Positions 7,273 to 15,260 of a stretch of 23,139 bases of DNA are shown piece after piece. The stretch comes from JAVBKX01 sp031553835. GTDB taxonomy: Bacteria > Bacteroidota > Bacteroidia > Bacteroidales > Azobacteroidaceae. Made by a program: the position numbers and the translations under genes. The stretch is taken from NCBI GenBank assembly GCA_031553835.1, contig JAVBKX010000019.1:1-23139 (forward strand). The letters run 5' to 3'. How positions within the stretch are numbered: position 1 is the stretch's first letter; the number at the start of each line of letters is the position of its first letter. Below the pieces are notes generated by a model. It ran no database searches. It was not told where the DNA came from and was given only the letters and a program-made list of their open reading frames with translations.

Positions 7273-8538
7273 TTAATTCGGCTTAATAATTAACACTTTA
7301 TCAATACGAACGCCATCCATATCCACAATTTCAAAATCAAAACCCTGCCATGAACATTTTTCGCCTTCCGCCGGCACATGTTGCAGGATATCTAAAATCA
7401 ATCCGCTTAAGGTATTGTATTCATGGCCGGGATATAAATCTTCCCGGTCAAGGAATTCGAGTAAACTATAAAAAGAATATTGCCCATCCACCAGCAATGT
7501 ATCGTCCTCTCTCACAATGATATCTTTTTCCTCACCTTCTTCAGTCACTTCCCCAACCAAAGCGGCTGCAATATCTGTTAAGGTAACAATTCCTTTTACA
7601 CTGCCAAATTCATCAATGACAAAACTGTATTTAATTCCGTTTTCTTTGAAATATTCCAACGAGCTATAAACACTTTTATTTCCGGGAAGATAGACAGCCG
7701 GACGTTTCCATTTTTCCAAAGAAAAATCAGGTTCATCAATATGCCCAAACAAGTCTTTCAAATAAACTACCCCTGTTAACTCTTCATTACTGCCTGATTT
7801 TAAAGGATATAAATTGTGCATATTTTCCATTACTTTGGCGCGTAGTTGGGTAATATTATCCCTGTCGTCGAGCCAGATAAAATCACTTCGATGAGTCATA
7901 ATAGAGTCAATATCACGATCTCCGAGGTTAAAAACACGTCCCACAATATCATGTTCCACTTCCTGCACTTCGCCTGCAACAACACCTTCTTTTACCAGTG
8001 TTTTGATTTCTTCTTCGGTTACTTTGTCTGCATTTTCCTGAACTCCAAGGATCCGAAGTATAAACGAAGTACTTTTCGATAAAAGCCAAACGACCGGAGT
8101 CATGATATAAGAAAGCGCAAGCATGGGGCGAGCTACAACTTTCGCCATTTTTTCTGCCATACTTAAACCTAATCGCTTGGGCACTAATTCGCCAAAAACA
8201 ATGGTACAATAAGTAACCGCAAGCACAATCAAAATCGTAGCTATGGCCAATGAATACGGTGACAACAATTCCACCCGGGCTATAATCCGGGCCAAATCAC
8301 GGGCAAATGCTTCTCCCGAATACAATCCTGTCAAAATACCAATTAATGTGATCCCTATTTGAACCGTAGAAAGAAACTTATTGGGTTCATTGGAAAGACG
8401 CAATGCCGTTTTAGCTGCCTTATTCCCTTTTTTCGCATCGGTTTCCAATCGAACTTTCCGTGCTGAAACAAGGGCTATTTCAGACATGGAAAATATACCG
8501 TTTAATAAAATAAGTACAATGATTATGATCATTTCCAT
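7273..8538 (-). CDS. CNNM / CBS / CorC_HlyC-domain membrane protein ('hemolysin family')
   Basis: The 421-residue protein has the three-part CorB/TlyC layout. First is an N-terminal CNNM (DUF21) membrane domain with about four hydrophobic segments (1-20, ~58-78, ~95-120, ~140-165) and the conserved FGELVPKRLGL loop. Then comes a CBS pair at about 205-330 (IDSIMTHRSDFIWLD; FVIDEFGSVKGIVTLTDI), and finally a CorC_HlyC domain with YNTLSGLILDILQHVP and the DG-x-RI-x-KV-x-I end. Relatives act in Mg2+ or Co2+ transport or resistance; true haemolytic activity is not implied. It lies 101 bases downstream of guaB on the same strand and may be read from it. A perfect 7-2-7 inverted repeat sits 15 bases upstream of the start. 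An alternative ATG is two codons further in. Confidence 0.9.
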   Translation of the reverse strand: MEMIIIIVLILLNGIFSMSEIALVSARKVRLETDAKKGNKAAKTALRLSNEPNKFLSTVQIGITLIGILTGLYSGEAFARDLARIIARVELLSPYSLAIATILIVLAVTYCTIVFGELVPKRLGLSMAEKMAKVVARPMLALSYIMTPVVWLLSKSTSFILRILGVQENADKVTEEEIKTLVKEGVVAGEVQEVEHDIVGRVFNLGDRDIDSIMTHRSDFIWLDDRDNITQLRAKVMENMHNLYPLKSGSNEELTGVVYLKDLFGHIDEPDFSLEKWKRPAVYLPGNKSVYSSLEYFKENGIKYSFVIDEFGSVKGIVTLTDIAAALVGEVTEEGEEKDIIVREDDTLLVDGQYSFYSLLEFLDREDLYPGHEYNTLSGLILDILQHVPAEGEKCSWQGFDFEIVDMDGVRIDKVLIIKPN

Positions 8539-8553
8539 GATTGTATTTTTTGT

Positions 8554-8569
8554 AAAGATATGTATCTTT
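8554..8569. promoter_or_regulatory. 16-base palindrome upstream of the CBS-domain gene
   Basis: AAAGATA-TG-TATCTTT is a perfect inverted repeat 15 bases before the minus-strand start at 8538. On the minus strand one arm, extended by a base, reads TATCTTTA, a 7-of-8 match to the -7 box TAnnTTTG, so it could be an operator overlapping a promoter. It is short and AT-rich, and chance is possible. Confidence 0.25.
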
Positions 8570-8639
8570 TGTCAGGATCGGTCACTGCAGGAAACAAAAT
8601 ATGATCATCTCAGTTACACTTTTACATTGGATAGAGATT

Positions 8640-10136
8640 TTATCGATTATTTTCTTTCAGAATAACATCATGCGCTCCTCCTTCTACAATACTGGTAGAA
8701 GACACCAACGTAATTTTAGCATGTTGCTGAAAATCTTTGATAGAAATAGCGCCGCAACTGCACATAGTCGCTTTAATTTTACCAAGGGTAACAGCAAGAT
8801 TATCTTTCATTTTTCCGGCATAAGGAACATAACTGTCCACACCTTCTTCAAACTTCAATGATTCGGCTCCACCCATATCGTAACGTTGCCAGTTTTGCGC
8901 TCGATTGGAACCTTCCCCCCAATATTCTTTCACATAACTGTTACCAATACTCAATTTTTTTGTAGGGGATTCGTCGAAACGGGCAAAATAACGTCCAAGC
9001 ATCAAAAAATCGGCCCCCATAGCCAGCGCCAGCGCCATGTGATAATCATGCACAAGTCCGCCGTCACTGCAAATTGGAATATAAATTCCGGTTTTCCTAA
9101 AATAATCATCACGCGCTTTAGCTACATCAATAACGGCAGTAGCTTGTCCACGCCCGATACCTTTTTGTTCACGGGTAATACAAATAGAACCTCCGCCGAT
9201 TCCTACTTTAACAAAATCGGCTCCGGCTTCGACTAAATACAAAAAGCCGTCGCTATCCACCACATTTCCTGCACCCACATACACGCGATTACCGTAATGC
9301 TCCCGGACCCACCGAAGCGTTTCACATTGCCATTCGGAATAACCATCTGAAGAATCGATACACAGCACATCCACTCCTGCTTCAATCAGGGCAGGCACCC
9401 GTTCCTGATAATCGCGTGAGTTAATCCCCGCTCCTACCAACAATTTCTTGTCTTCACCCGAAAGTTCATACGGATTTTCTTTATGGCTGTCGTAATCTTT
9501 CCGGAAAACGAAATAAACTAAATGCTGATCTTTATCAATAATAGGTAAGGTATTCAATTTGTTTTCCCAAATAATCGTATTGGCTTCGCTCAATGAAATC
9601 CCCAATGCCCCCACCACCAAACTGGAAAATGGAGTCATAAATTCTTTCACTTTGCGGTCGTGAGGATCTTTATCCGTTCGAAAATCACGTCGGGTAACCA
9701 TTCCGAGCAATTTACCGTCGGGCTTACCATTCTCTGTCACGCCAATAGTAGAATGTCCCGTCTTTTGAATCAAACGCAATACATCGGCCAATGTATTTTC
9801 CGGAGTTACATTGGAATCACTGACCACAAACCCGGCTTTAAATTTTTTCACCTTCCGCACCATTTCAGCCTGACTGTCGATCGGTTGCGATCCGAAAATA
9901 AAAGAAATTCCTCCGTTGCGGGCTAATTCAATGGCCAAATCAGGACCCGAAACCGATTGCATAATGGCAGAAACCATTGGAATATTCAATTCTATCGGCG
10001 ATTTTCCGCCTTCCTGAAACTTCACCAAAGGTGTTTTCAATGACACATTGGTTGGAATATGTTCTTTTGTAGTAAGACCCGGAATAAGCAGATATTCTCC
10101 GAATGTGCGGGATACATTTTCTAAGTAAACAGCCAT
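8640..10136 (-). CDS. guaB: IMP dehydrogenase, Tritrichomonas-type
   Basis: This 498-residue enzyme oxidises IMP to XMP with NAD+, the committed step to guanine nucleotides. The catalytic loop is GIGGGSICITREQKGIGRG with nucleophile Cys319; Asp261, Lys310 and Arg322 surround the NAD/XMP site. The flap motif WQRYD places Arg418-Tyr419. The CBS pair occupies about 105-215. From memory, these residue numbers and long stretches (EYLLIPGL, SAIMQSVSG, SFIFGSQ, AGFVVSDSNV, FEEGVDSYVPYAGK, ITLVSS-x-SIVEGGAHDVI) coincide with the enzyme of the protozoan Tritrichomonas foetus, and differ from the usual bacterial loop GPGSICTTR. The start MAVYLEN at 10136 is chosen because it fits the family N-terminus. 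The frame stays open for 130 further codons upstream, but that part is antisense to the next gene and has no homology. A -7 box lies 30 bases upstream. Confidence 0.95.
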   Translation of the reverse strand: MAVYLENVSRTFGEYLLIPGLTTKEHIPTNVSLKTPLVKFQEGGKSPIELNIPMVSAIMQSVSGPDLAIELARNGGISFIFGSQPIDSQAEMVRKVKKFKAGFVVSDSNVTPENTLADVLRLIQKTGHSTIGVTENGKPDGKLLGMVTRRDFRTDKDPHDRKVKEFMTPFSSLVVGALGISLSEANTIIWENKLNTLPIIDKDQHLVYFVFRKDYDSHKENPYELSGEDKKLLVGAGINSRDYQERVPALIEAGVDVLCIDSSDGYSEWQCETLRWVREHYGNRVYVGAGNVVDSDGFLYLVEAGADFVKVGIGGGSICITREQKGIGRGQATAVIDVAKARDDYFRKTGIYIPICSDGGLVHDYHMALALAMGADFLMLGRYFARFDESPTKKLSIGNSYVKEYWGEGSNRAQNWQRYDMGGAESLKFEEGVDSYVPYAGKMKDNLAVTLGKIKATMCSCGAISIKDFQQHAKITLVSSTSIVEGGAHDVILKENNR

Positions 10137-10165
10137 GATAGTTTTTTTTAGTGGTAAAAAGTGTG

Positions 10166-10173
10166 CAAAGGTA
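10166..10173 (-). promoter_or_regulatory. -7 promoter element of guaB
   Basis: On the minus strand this reads TACCTTTG followed by C, a full match to TAnnTTTG. It lies 30 bases before the guaB ATG, giving a leader of roughly 20 bases. The -33 region is not a good match. The 147-base divergent gap between guaB and the maturase gene shows no other clear element and no recognisable purine riboswitch. Confidence 0.5.
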
Positions 10174-10283
10174 CAAAATATTTGTATAATTACATTTTCC
10201 AAAATATGCAAAAACGTCCAAAAAATTCTTTTCAAAACAAAAAGCAATTGAAGATTGTTATATACAAAATTCGAAATAAATTT

Positions 10284-11561
10284 ATGGAGATTACACCCAA
10301 CCCGCTCCAAAAAATCTTTCGGGGCAAACCTGTTATTCGCATGCATGTAATGATCAAAGCGACCGGTCCGATTTGCAACCTGAATTGCGACTATTGTTAT
10401 TATCTGAGTAAAGAAAGTCTGCTCTCGACCGATACAAAATGGCACATTTCGGAAGAAACGCTGGAAAATTTCATCAAACAATACATTGAACAACAAAACA
10501 CCAAAGAAATCGTTTTTTCCTGGCAAGGCGGCGAACCATCGATGTTAGGTCTCGACTTCTTTAAAAAAGTAATAGCCATTCAAAAAAAATATGCGCCTTC
10601 TTATGTTCGTTGCGAAAACGACCTGCAAACGAATGGAACATTACTGAATGATGAGTGGTGCAAATTTCTCCATGATAATAATTTCCTGGTCGGATTAAGC
10701 ATTGACGGTCCGGAAAAATTGCATAATGCTTACCGTACCTATACAAATGGCAGAGGATCTTTCGATAAAGTGTTTGCTGCGGCCAAATTATTGAACAAAT
10801 ACCAGGTGCGATTTGCAACATTAACTGTAGTCAACAACCTGAATGTAAAGTATCCCTTAGAAATTTACCGTTTTCTGCGAAATGAAATCAAAAGCAAACA
10901 AATGCAATTCATTCCCATTGTCGAGCCAAAAGTATTTACAACCACAGCGCCGCAACATTGGGATATTAATGATATGCCCGAAGAAAATTCGCCAAGAGTC
11001 AACCCCAACCATCCCGACTCGTTTGTCGCTCCCTGGTGTGTCGCTCCGGAAGATTATGGGAATTTCCTGATAAAAATTTTTGACGAATGGATCGAATATG
11101 ATTTAGGGAACATTATTGTACCTTTTTTTGACAGCGCGATAGAACAATGGATCGGCAAACCGTCTCAATTGTGTATTTTTTCTCCGATTTGCGGAAAAGG
11201 TCTGGCGATGGAACACAACGGAGATGTATATGCCTGTGACCACTATGTATATCCGGAATACAAACTGGGCAACATTCACCAGACTCCATTGATAGATATG
11301 GCTTTATCGGAAAGACAAGAACAATTCGGATACTCCAAAGATTTTACTTTACCCGTAAAATGCCGGCAATGCCGTTATTTGTTTGCCTGTTCGGGAGAAT
11401 GTCCCAAAAACCGTTTACTGAAAACATCATTGGGAGAACCCGGCTTGAACTATCTCTGTAAAGGCTTGTACAATTATTTCAGCCATATAGATCCTTATAT
11501 TCGCAAAATTGTACACCGGCTCGGTTATGAAGTCGCCAAGGATGTACCACCGTTAAATTAA
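10284..11561 (+). CDS. Anaerobic sulfatase-maturating enzyme (anSME), radical SAM / SPASM
   Basis: The 425-residue protein converts an active-site Cys or Ser of sulfatases to C-alpha-formylglycine without oxygen, using S-adenosylmethionine. The radical SAM triad is C31-x3-C35-x2-C38 (CNLNCDYCYY). It is followed by WQGGEP and LQTNGTLL, then LSIDGP, all typical of anSME. The C-terminal SPASM-type cysteines for two auxiliary [4Fe-4S] clusters are present (CGKGLAMEHNGDVYACDHY, then C-x2-C-x5-C-x3-CPKNR and a late Cys). The Asp of ACDHY corresponds to the proposed catalytic base. The ATG at 10284 is chosen because homology begins there; the frame is open upstream but that part lacks homology. It is 12 bases before the trigger-factor-like gene and close to a Cys-type sulfatase, its likely substrate. 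It resembles Bacteroides ChuR. Confidence 0.93.
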   Translation: MEITPNPLQKIFRGKPVIRMHVMIKATGPICNLNCDYCYYLSKESLLSTDTKWHISEETLENFIKQYIEQQNTKEIVFSWQGGEPSMLGLDFFKKVIAIQKKYAPSYVRCENDLQTNGTLLNDEWCKFLHDNNFLVGLSIDGPEKLHNAYRTYTNGRGSFDKVFAAAKLLNKYQVRFATLTVVNNLNVKYPLEIYRFLRNEIKSKQMQFIPIVEPKVFTTTAPQHWDINDMPEENSPRVNPNHPDSFVAPWCVAPEDYGNFLIKIFDEWIEYDLGNIIVPFFDSAIEQWIGKPSQLCIFSPICGKGLAMEHNGDVYACDHYVYPEYKLGNIHQTPLIDMALSERQEQFGYSKDFTLPVKCRQCRYLFACSGECPKNRLLKTSLGEPGLNYLCKGLYNYFSHIDPYIRKIVHRLGYEVAKDVPPLN

Positions 11562-11573
11562 TACAGATTCATT

Positions 11574-12323
11574 ATGGAAATCATACAGAATAACATCAAC
11601 GAACAGGAAATAGAATTGCTCCTTACCATCCCGTGGGAAATGATTGCAGAAGAATACAATGATATTCTGAAAAATTACACAAAACTCACATGCAAAGGAT
11701 TTCGTCCGGGGAAAGCGCCGGTCGGAGCCATAGAATCTTTTTTCAAAAATGAAATAAAAGACGATTTGATCTCGGCCACCTCTACCCGTTTTTGCCGCAC
11801 TGCCCTGAAAGAAAAAGACTTAACAGCTGGCAATTCCATCGAAATTTCGGAAGTGGAAATTTCTAAAAACAATTTCCTCCGATTCAAAATTCATTTTATC
11901 CAACTGCCCGAATTTGATCTGCCGGATTATCATCGACTAAATCTGGAATCTATGGAACCGGAAGATAAACTCAATGAAATTTCAGAAAAACTGCTCGAAC
12001 AAACCTCTATTTCATTACATCATACATTTATTGATGCTGAACTGAAATATATTGAAAACGCATCCAATCCGACACCCGAAGATATCGTTGCTGCTACCGA
12101 AAGAGTAAAACTCATGATGATTTTAAAAAAAATTGCAAAACAAGACCGCATTGAAATTGATGAAAAAGATATAGACGACCGCATTATTCTGATTGCGCAA
12201 GAAAATGAAGTGACTCCCAAGCAACTGAAAGATTTTTTTATTACAAACAACGGATTGTCACGATTATCCGATTCTCTCCTCGCCGAATCTGTATTGGATT
12301 ACATTATCAACATCCAGGATTAA
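11574..12323 (+). CDS. Trigger-factor-like chaperone lacking the PPIase domain
   Basis: Residues 1-~120 match the trigger factor ribosome-binding domain, with the signature GFRPGKAP at 42-49 (E. coli GFRKGKVP at 43-50) in the loop that docks on the ribosome at L23. Residues ~165-249 match the helical C-terminal arms (TPEDIVAATERVKLMMILKKIA, then a helix ending SVLDYIINI). At 249 residues it is far shorter than trigger factor (~430-450): the FKBP-type prolyl isomerase domain between them is absent. This is a dedicated short version, not a truncation, since both ends are intact. It sits 12 bases after anSME and 82 bases before the sulfatase gene, suggesting it holds the nascent sulfatase unfolded while anSME modifies it before export (inference). 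The main trigger factor should be elsewhere in the genome. Confidence 0.8.
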   Translation: MEIIQNNINEQEIELLLTIPWEMIAEEYNDILKNYTKLTCKGFRPGKAPVGAIESFFKNEIKDDLISATSTRFCRTALKEKDLTAGNSIEISEVEISKNNFLRFKIHFIQLPEFDLPDYHRLNLESMEPEDKLNEISEKLLEQTSISLHHTFIDAELKYIENASNPTPEDIVAATERVKLMMILKKIAKQDRIEIDEKDIDDRIILIAQENEVTPKQLKDFFITNNGLSRLSDSLLAESVLDYIINIQD

Positions 12324-12405
12324 TTTTTTTTGAACATTTATTCAGTTATTTTGGTTATTATATCGATTATAAATTCTGTAGTTATTCAATTTAATAAATT
12401 CAACA

Positions 12406-13977
12406 ATGACACTAAAAGAGAAACTTAAAAATTGCGGTAAAATGGCTGCCATAGGTGCAATATTAGCCGCAGGAGCTGTAGTTCCTCAACAAGTAGAAGC
12501 ACAGCAGACAAAAAAGCCGAATATTTTGGTAATTTTCGGTGACGACATTGGACAAACCAACGTCAGCGCATACAGTCGCGGATTGATGGGATTTACCACG
12601 CCTAACATAGACCGCATCGGAAACGAAGGCGGAGTATTTGTACAATACTACGGACAACAATCGTGTACCGCCGGACGGGCGGCCTTTATTACCGGACAAT
12701 GTCCCTTCCGTACGGGCTTGACTAAAGTGGGAATGCCGGGAGCGCCGGTCGGTTTACAGGCCGAAGACCCAACAATTGCCGAATTCCTGAAACCACTGGG
12801 TTACATGTGCGGACAGTTCGGTAAAAACCACTTGGGTGACCGTGATAAATTCCTGCCTACGGCACACGGATTCGACGAATTCTTTGGTAATTTATATCAC
12901 TTGAATGCCGAGGAAGAACCCGAAAATCCCGACTATCCGAAAGATCCCGAGTTTAAGAAAGAATTCGGCCCGCGTGGCGTATTGCGCTCAACAGCCGATG
13001 GCAAAGTGGAAGATACCGGTCCATTGACAAAGAAACGGATGGAAACCGTGGACGAAGAATTCCTGGCTGCCACCAAAGATTTTATTACCCGCCAGGTGAA
13101 AGCAGGAAAACCTTTCTTTACATGGTTTAACTCTACCCGCATGCACGTATATACGCACCTGAAACCCGCTTCGGAAGGTAAAACCGGATTGGGATTGCAA
13201 GCCGACGGTATGACGGAGCATGACGTCATGGTAGGCGAACTCCTCAAATTGCTGGATGATTTGAAAATTGCCGACAATACGATTGTGATTTATACGACCG
13301 ACAACGGCGCCATGAAAAATCAATGGCCCGACGGAGGAGCTTCTCCTTTCCGTTCCGAAAAAGATACCAACTGGGAAGGCGCTTACCGCGTTCCGTGTTT
13401 GGTTCGCTGGCCGGGACACATCAAAGCGGGCAGTAACTTCACAGGACTGTTCTCTGCCGAAGACTGGTTGACTACGCTGGTAGCTGCCGCCGGAGGAAGC
13501 CCGACATTGAGGGAAGATGCAACAAAAGGCGTAACAGCCGGAAGCAAAACATTCAAAGTACATTTGGATGGATACAACCAACTGAATTACCTCACCGGGA
13601 AAACCAATCAATCGGCGCGTTCCGAATTTGTATATTTCGATGACGACGGAAACCTGGTAGCCTATCGCGATACCCGCTTTAAATTCATATTCTCGGCACA
13701 ATATGCTACCGGAATGGCTGTATGGCGCATGCCACTGACTACCCTTCGCGCACCGCTTGTGGTGGATCTTTTGTCCGACCCGTATGAATATTCTATCGAC
13801 GGTTCTGCAAATTATGAAGCGTGGATGTTGCACCGTGCATTCCTTGTGTTGCCTGCCGTACAAAAAGTAGGACAGTATCTGGCGACTTATAAAGAATTCC
13901 CGCCGCGCCAACGCCCGGCATCATTCTCTATAGACCAAATTCTTGAAAAATTGGACGCATCTATAGCAACCCGTTAA
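12406..13977 (+). CDS. Exported Cys-type sulfatase (arylsulfatase family)
   Basis: The 523-residue product starts with a Sec signal peptide (1-~32, ending VEA before QQ). The sulfatase fold is clear. The first metal-binding aspartates are Asp46-Asp47 (FGDDIG). The formylglycine motif is Cys87-Thr-Ala-Gly-Arg91 (C-x-A-x-R instead of the classical C-x-P-x-R), followed by AAFITGQ. Further along are GKNHLGD, and TTDNGA, the other metal-binding Asp-Asn pair, near residues 299-302. Sulfatases hydrolyse sulfate esters once the Cys becomes formylglycine. The Cys rules out a Ser-type enzyme; anSME upstream could perform the conversion. The substrate is not evident: no polysaccharide-utilisation genes (SusC/D, glycosidases) are adjacent, so a free aryl or small-molecule sulfate is as likely as a glycan. 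A strong terminator follows. Confidence 0.92.
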   Translation: MTLKEKLKNCGKMAAIGAILAAGAVVPQQVEAQQTKKPNILVIFGDDIGQTNVSAYSRGLMGFTTPNIDRIGNEGGVFVQYYGQQSCTAGRAAFITGQCPFRTGLTKVGMPGAPVGLQAEDPTIAEFLKPLGYMCGQFGKNHLGDRDKFLPTAHGFDEFFGNLYHLNAEEEPENPDYPKDPEFKKEFGPRGVLRSTADGKVEDTGPLTKKRMETVDEEFLAATKDFITRQVKAGKPFFTWFNSTRMHVYTHLKPASEGKTGLGLQADGMTEHDVMVGELLKLLDDLKIADNTIVIYTTDNGAMKNQWPDGGASPFRSEKDTNWEGAYRVPCLVRWPGHIKAGSNFTGLFSAEDWLTTLVAAAGGSPTLREDATKGVTAGSKTFKVHLDGYNQLNYLTGKTNQSARSEFVYFDDDGNLVAYRDTRFKFIFSAQYATGMAVWRMPLTTLRAPLVVDLLSDPYEYSIDGSANYEAWMLHRAFLVLPAVQKVGQYLATYKEFPPRQRPASFSIDQILEKLDASIATR

Positions 13978-13995
13978 TAAAAATAAATTTTGATG

Positions 13996-14040
13996 AACTG
14001 CTCCGCTTACCTCAAACAGGCAAAGTGGAGCAGTTTTTTT
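13996..14040 (+). terminator. Rho-independent terminator after the sulfatase gene
   Basis: Arms 13996-14008 and 14023-14035 form a 13-bp stem (AACTGCTCCGCTT / AAGTGGAGCAGTT, one G-U pair) with a 14-base loop. The following T run extends to 14040. It separates the anSME-chaperone-sulfatase group from the FGE-like gene. The rest of the 13978-14164 gap is AT-rich with no convincing promoter that I can assign. Confidence 0.85.
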
Positions 14041-14164
14041 ATACAAACGATTTCCGATCTCCCCCCTGGTATCATCTATTTTATATAATTTTCACAATTT
14101 TTGTTAAACAAATAAGTCATATTGATGGTTTATATTAGCAAATTATCTAAAATAATTGACATTT

Positions 14165-15235
14165 ATGAAACCAAATAGAAATACGAAGAATGTGTATATT
14201 CTGCTAAGTATAAATCTGTTGGTAGCCCATATATTGATCACCGGTTGTCATCGTGCTACAAAAGACGCAACTATCGACAACAATGCTGCCAACAACACCC
14301 TATCTGCTCCAAAGATGATTTGGATTCCTGCCGGAGAATTTGAAATGGGAACAAATGACCTCAACAGTATGCCCAATGAACGGCCGGCTCATTTAGTAAA
14401 AGTTGAAGGATTTTGGATGGACGAACACGATGTCACCAATGCAGAATTCCGCAAGTTTGTGGAAGCAACAGGCTATACTACCACAGCTGAACTACCAATC
14501 GATTGGGAAGAACTTAAACTACAACTTCCGGAAGGTACTCCGAGACCTGACGAATCGCTGCTTCTGCCTGGTTCCATGGTATTTACACCCCCATCCCACC
14601 CTGTCGATGTACTCGATATGTCGGGTTGGTGGAAATGGACTACCGGAGCAAACTGGCAACACCCGCACGGCCCGCAAAGTAATATCATAGGAAAAGATGA
14701 TTATCCGGTCACCCAGGTTTCCTGGAACGATGCCATAGCCTACGCCCAATGGGCGGGCAAACGCTTACCTGCCGAAGCAGAATGGGAATATGCGGCACGT
14801 GGAGGCACATCGGGTACAAGATATTACTGGGGCAATGAATTGGTAACCAATGGTAAATACATGGCCAATACTTATACCGGAGATTTTCCATACAACAATA
14901 CCGCCGCTGACGGATACGAAAGATTAGCTCCCGTCAAATCATTTCCCGCCAACGGTTATGGTTTGTACGATATGGCCGGCAATGTCTGGAACTGGACCGC
15001 TGATGTATATAACGAAACCAATCATACTCAAACAGCAGCCGCTTGTTATAATCCGGCATCCAGTCCCCGGCAAATCATATCTGCTAATGTCAACGAAGTA
15101 CGCAGGGTAACCAAAGGTGGTTCATTCTTGTGCAATCCGTCTTACTGCGAAAGCTATCGTCCGACAGCCCGCAGAGGAACCCCTTATGATACAGGAATGG
15201 AACATATCGGATTCCGCTGTGTAAAAAACAAATAA
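14165..15235 (+). CDS. FGE-like (SUMF1) lipoprotein with both catalytic cysteines
   Basis: The 356-residue protein has a lipoprotein signal with lipobox ITGC (Cys28). It then has a full formylglycine-generating-enzyme sulfatase domain, opening WIPAGEFEMGT and including PVTQVSWNDAIAYAQWAGKRLPAEAEWEYAARGG. Further motifs are GLYDMAGNVWNWTAD, and near the end KGGSFLC-NPSY-CESYR and GFRC. Cys323 and Cys328, spaced C-x4-C, correspond to Cys336 and Cys341 of human SUMF1, the copper/substrate cysteines. Most bacterial 'FGE-sulfatase' domain proteins lack this pair, so this may be a genuine oxygen-dependent formylglycine generator outside the cytoplasm. The ATG at 14165 is preferred over a TTG three codons earlier. 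It lies downstream of the sulfatase terminator and 25 bases before the HAD lipoprotein gene. The alternative is a non-catalytic SUMF1-domain lipoprotein. Confidence 0.85.
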   Translation: MKPNRNTKNVYILLSINLLVAHILITGCHRATKDATIDNNAANNTLSAPKMIWIPAGEFEMGTNDLNSMPNERPAHLVKVEGFWMDEHDVTNAEFRKFVEATGYTTTAELPIDWEELKLQLPEGTPRPDESLLLPGSMVFTPPSHPVDVLDMSGWWKWTTGANWQHPHGPQSNIIGKDDYPVTQVSWNDAIAYAQWAGKRLPAEAEWEYAARGGTSGTRYYWGNELVTNGKYMANTYTGDFPYNNTAADGYERLAPVKSFPANGYGLYDMAGNVWNWTADVYNETNHTQTAAACYNPASSPRQIISANVNEVRRVTKGGSFLCNPSYCESYRPTARRGTPYDTGMEHIGFRCVKNK

Positions 15236-15260
15236 ATATAAATTCATTAAAAATAGAGGT

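Noticed and set aside
10161..10283. 41-codon upstream extension of the anSME gene
   Set aside because: It begins inside the guaB leader region, its translation is Lys/Asn-rich with no homology, and anSME similarity starts at the ATG at 10284.
10137..10526. In-frame 130-codon N-terminal extension of the IMP dehydrogenase
   Set aside because: It is antisense to the anSME coding region, lacks family similarity, and would lie upstream of the good -7 promoter box. The start MAVYLEN fits the known family N-terminus.
12324..12405. Possible separate promoter before the sulfatase gene (TTTTG near 12349 and AT-rich stretch near 12370)
   Set aside because: The spacing is only about 16 bases and the -7 match is poor. 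The gap may simply be part of the anSME-chaperone-sulfatase transcript.
12988..13911. 307-codon open frame on the minus strand
   Set aside because: It lies entirely inside the sulfatase gene on the opposite strand. The translation has no recognisable motif or signal, while the plus-strand frame has a complete sulfatase.
14101..14164. Promoter for the FGE-like gene (TATATTAG at 14131-14138)
   Set aside because: The -7 match has one mismatch and no TTTG lies 19-21 bases upstream; the nearest is about 27 bases away.
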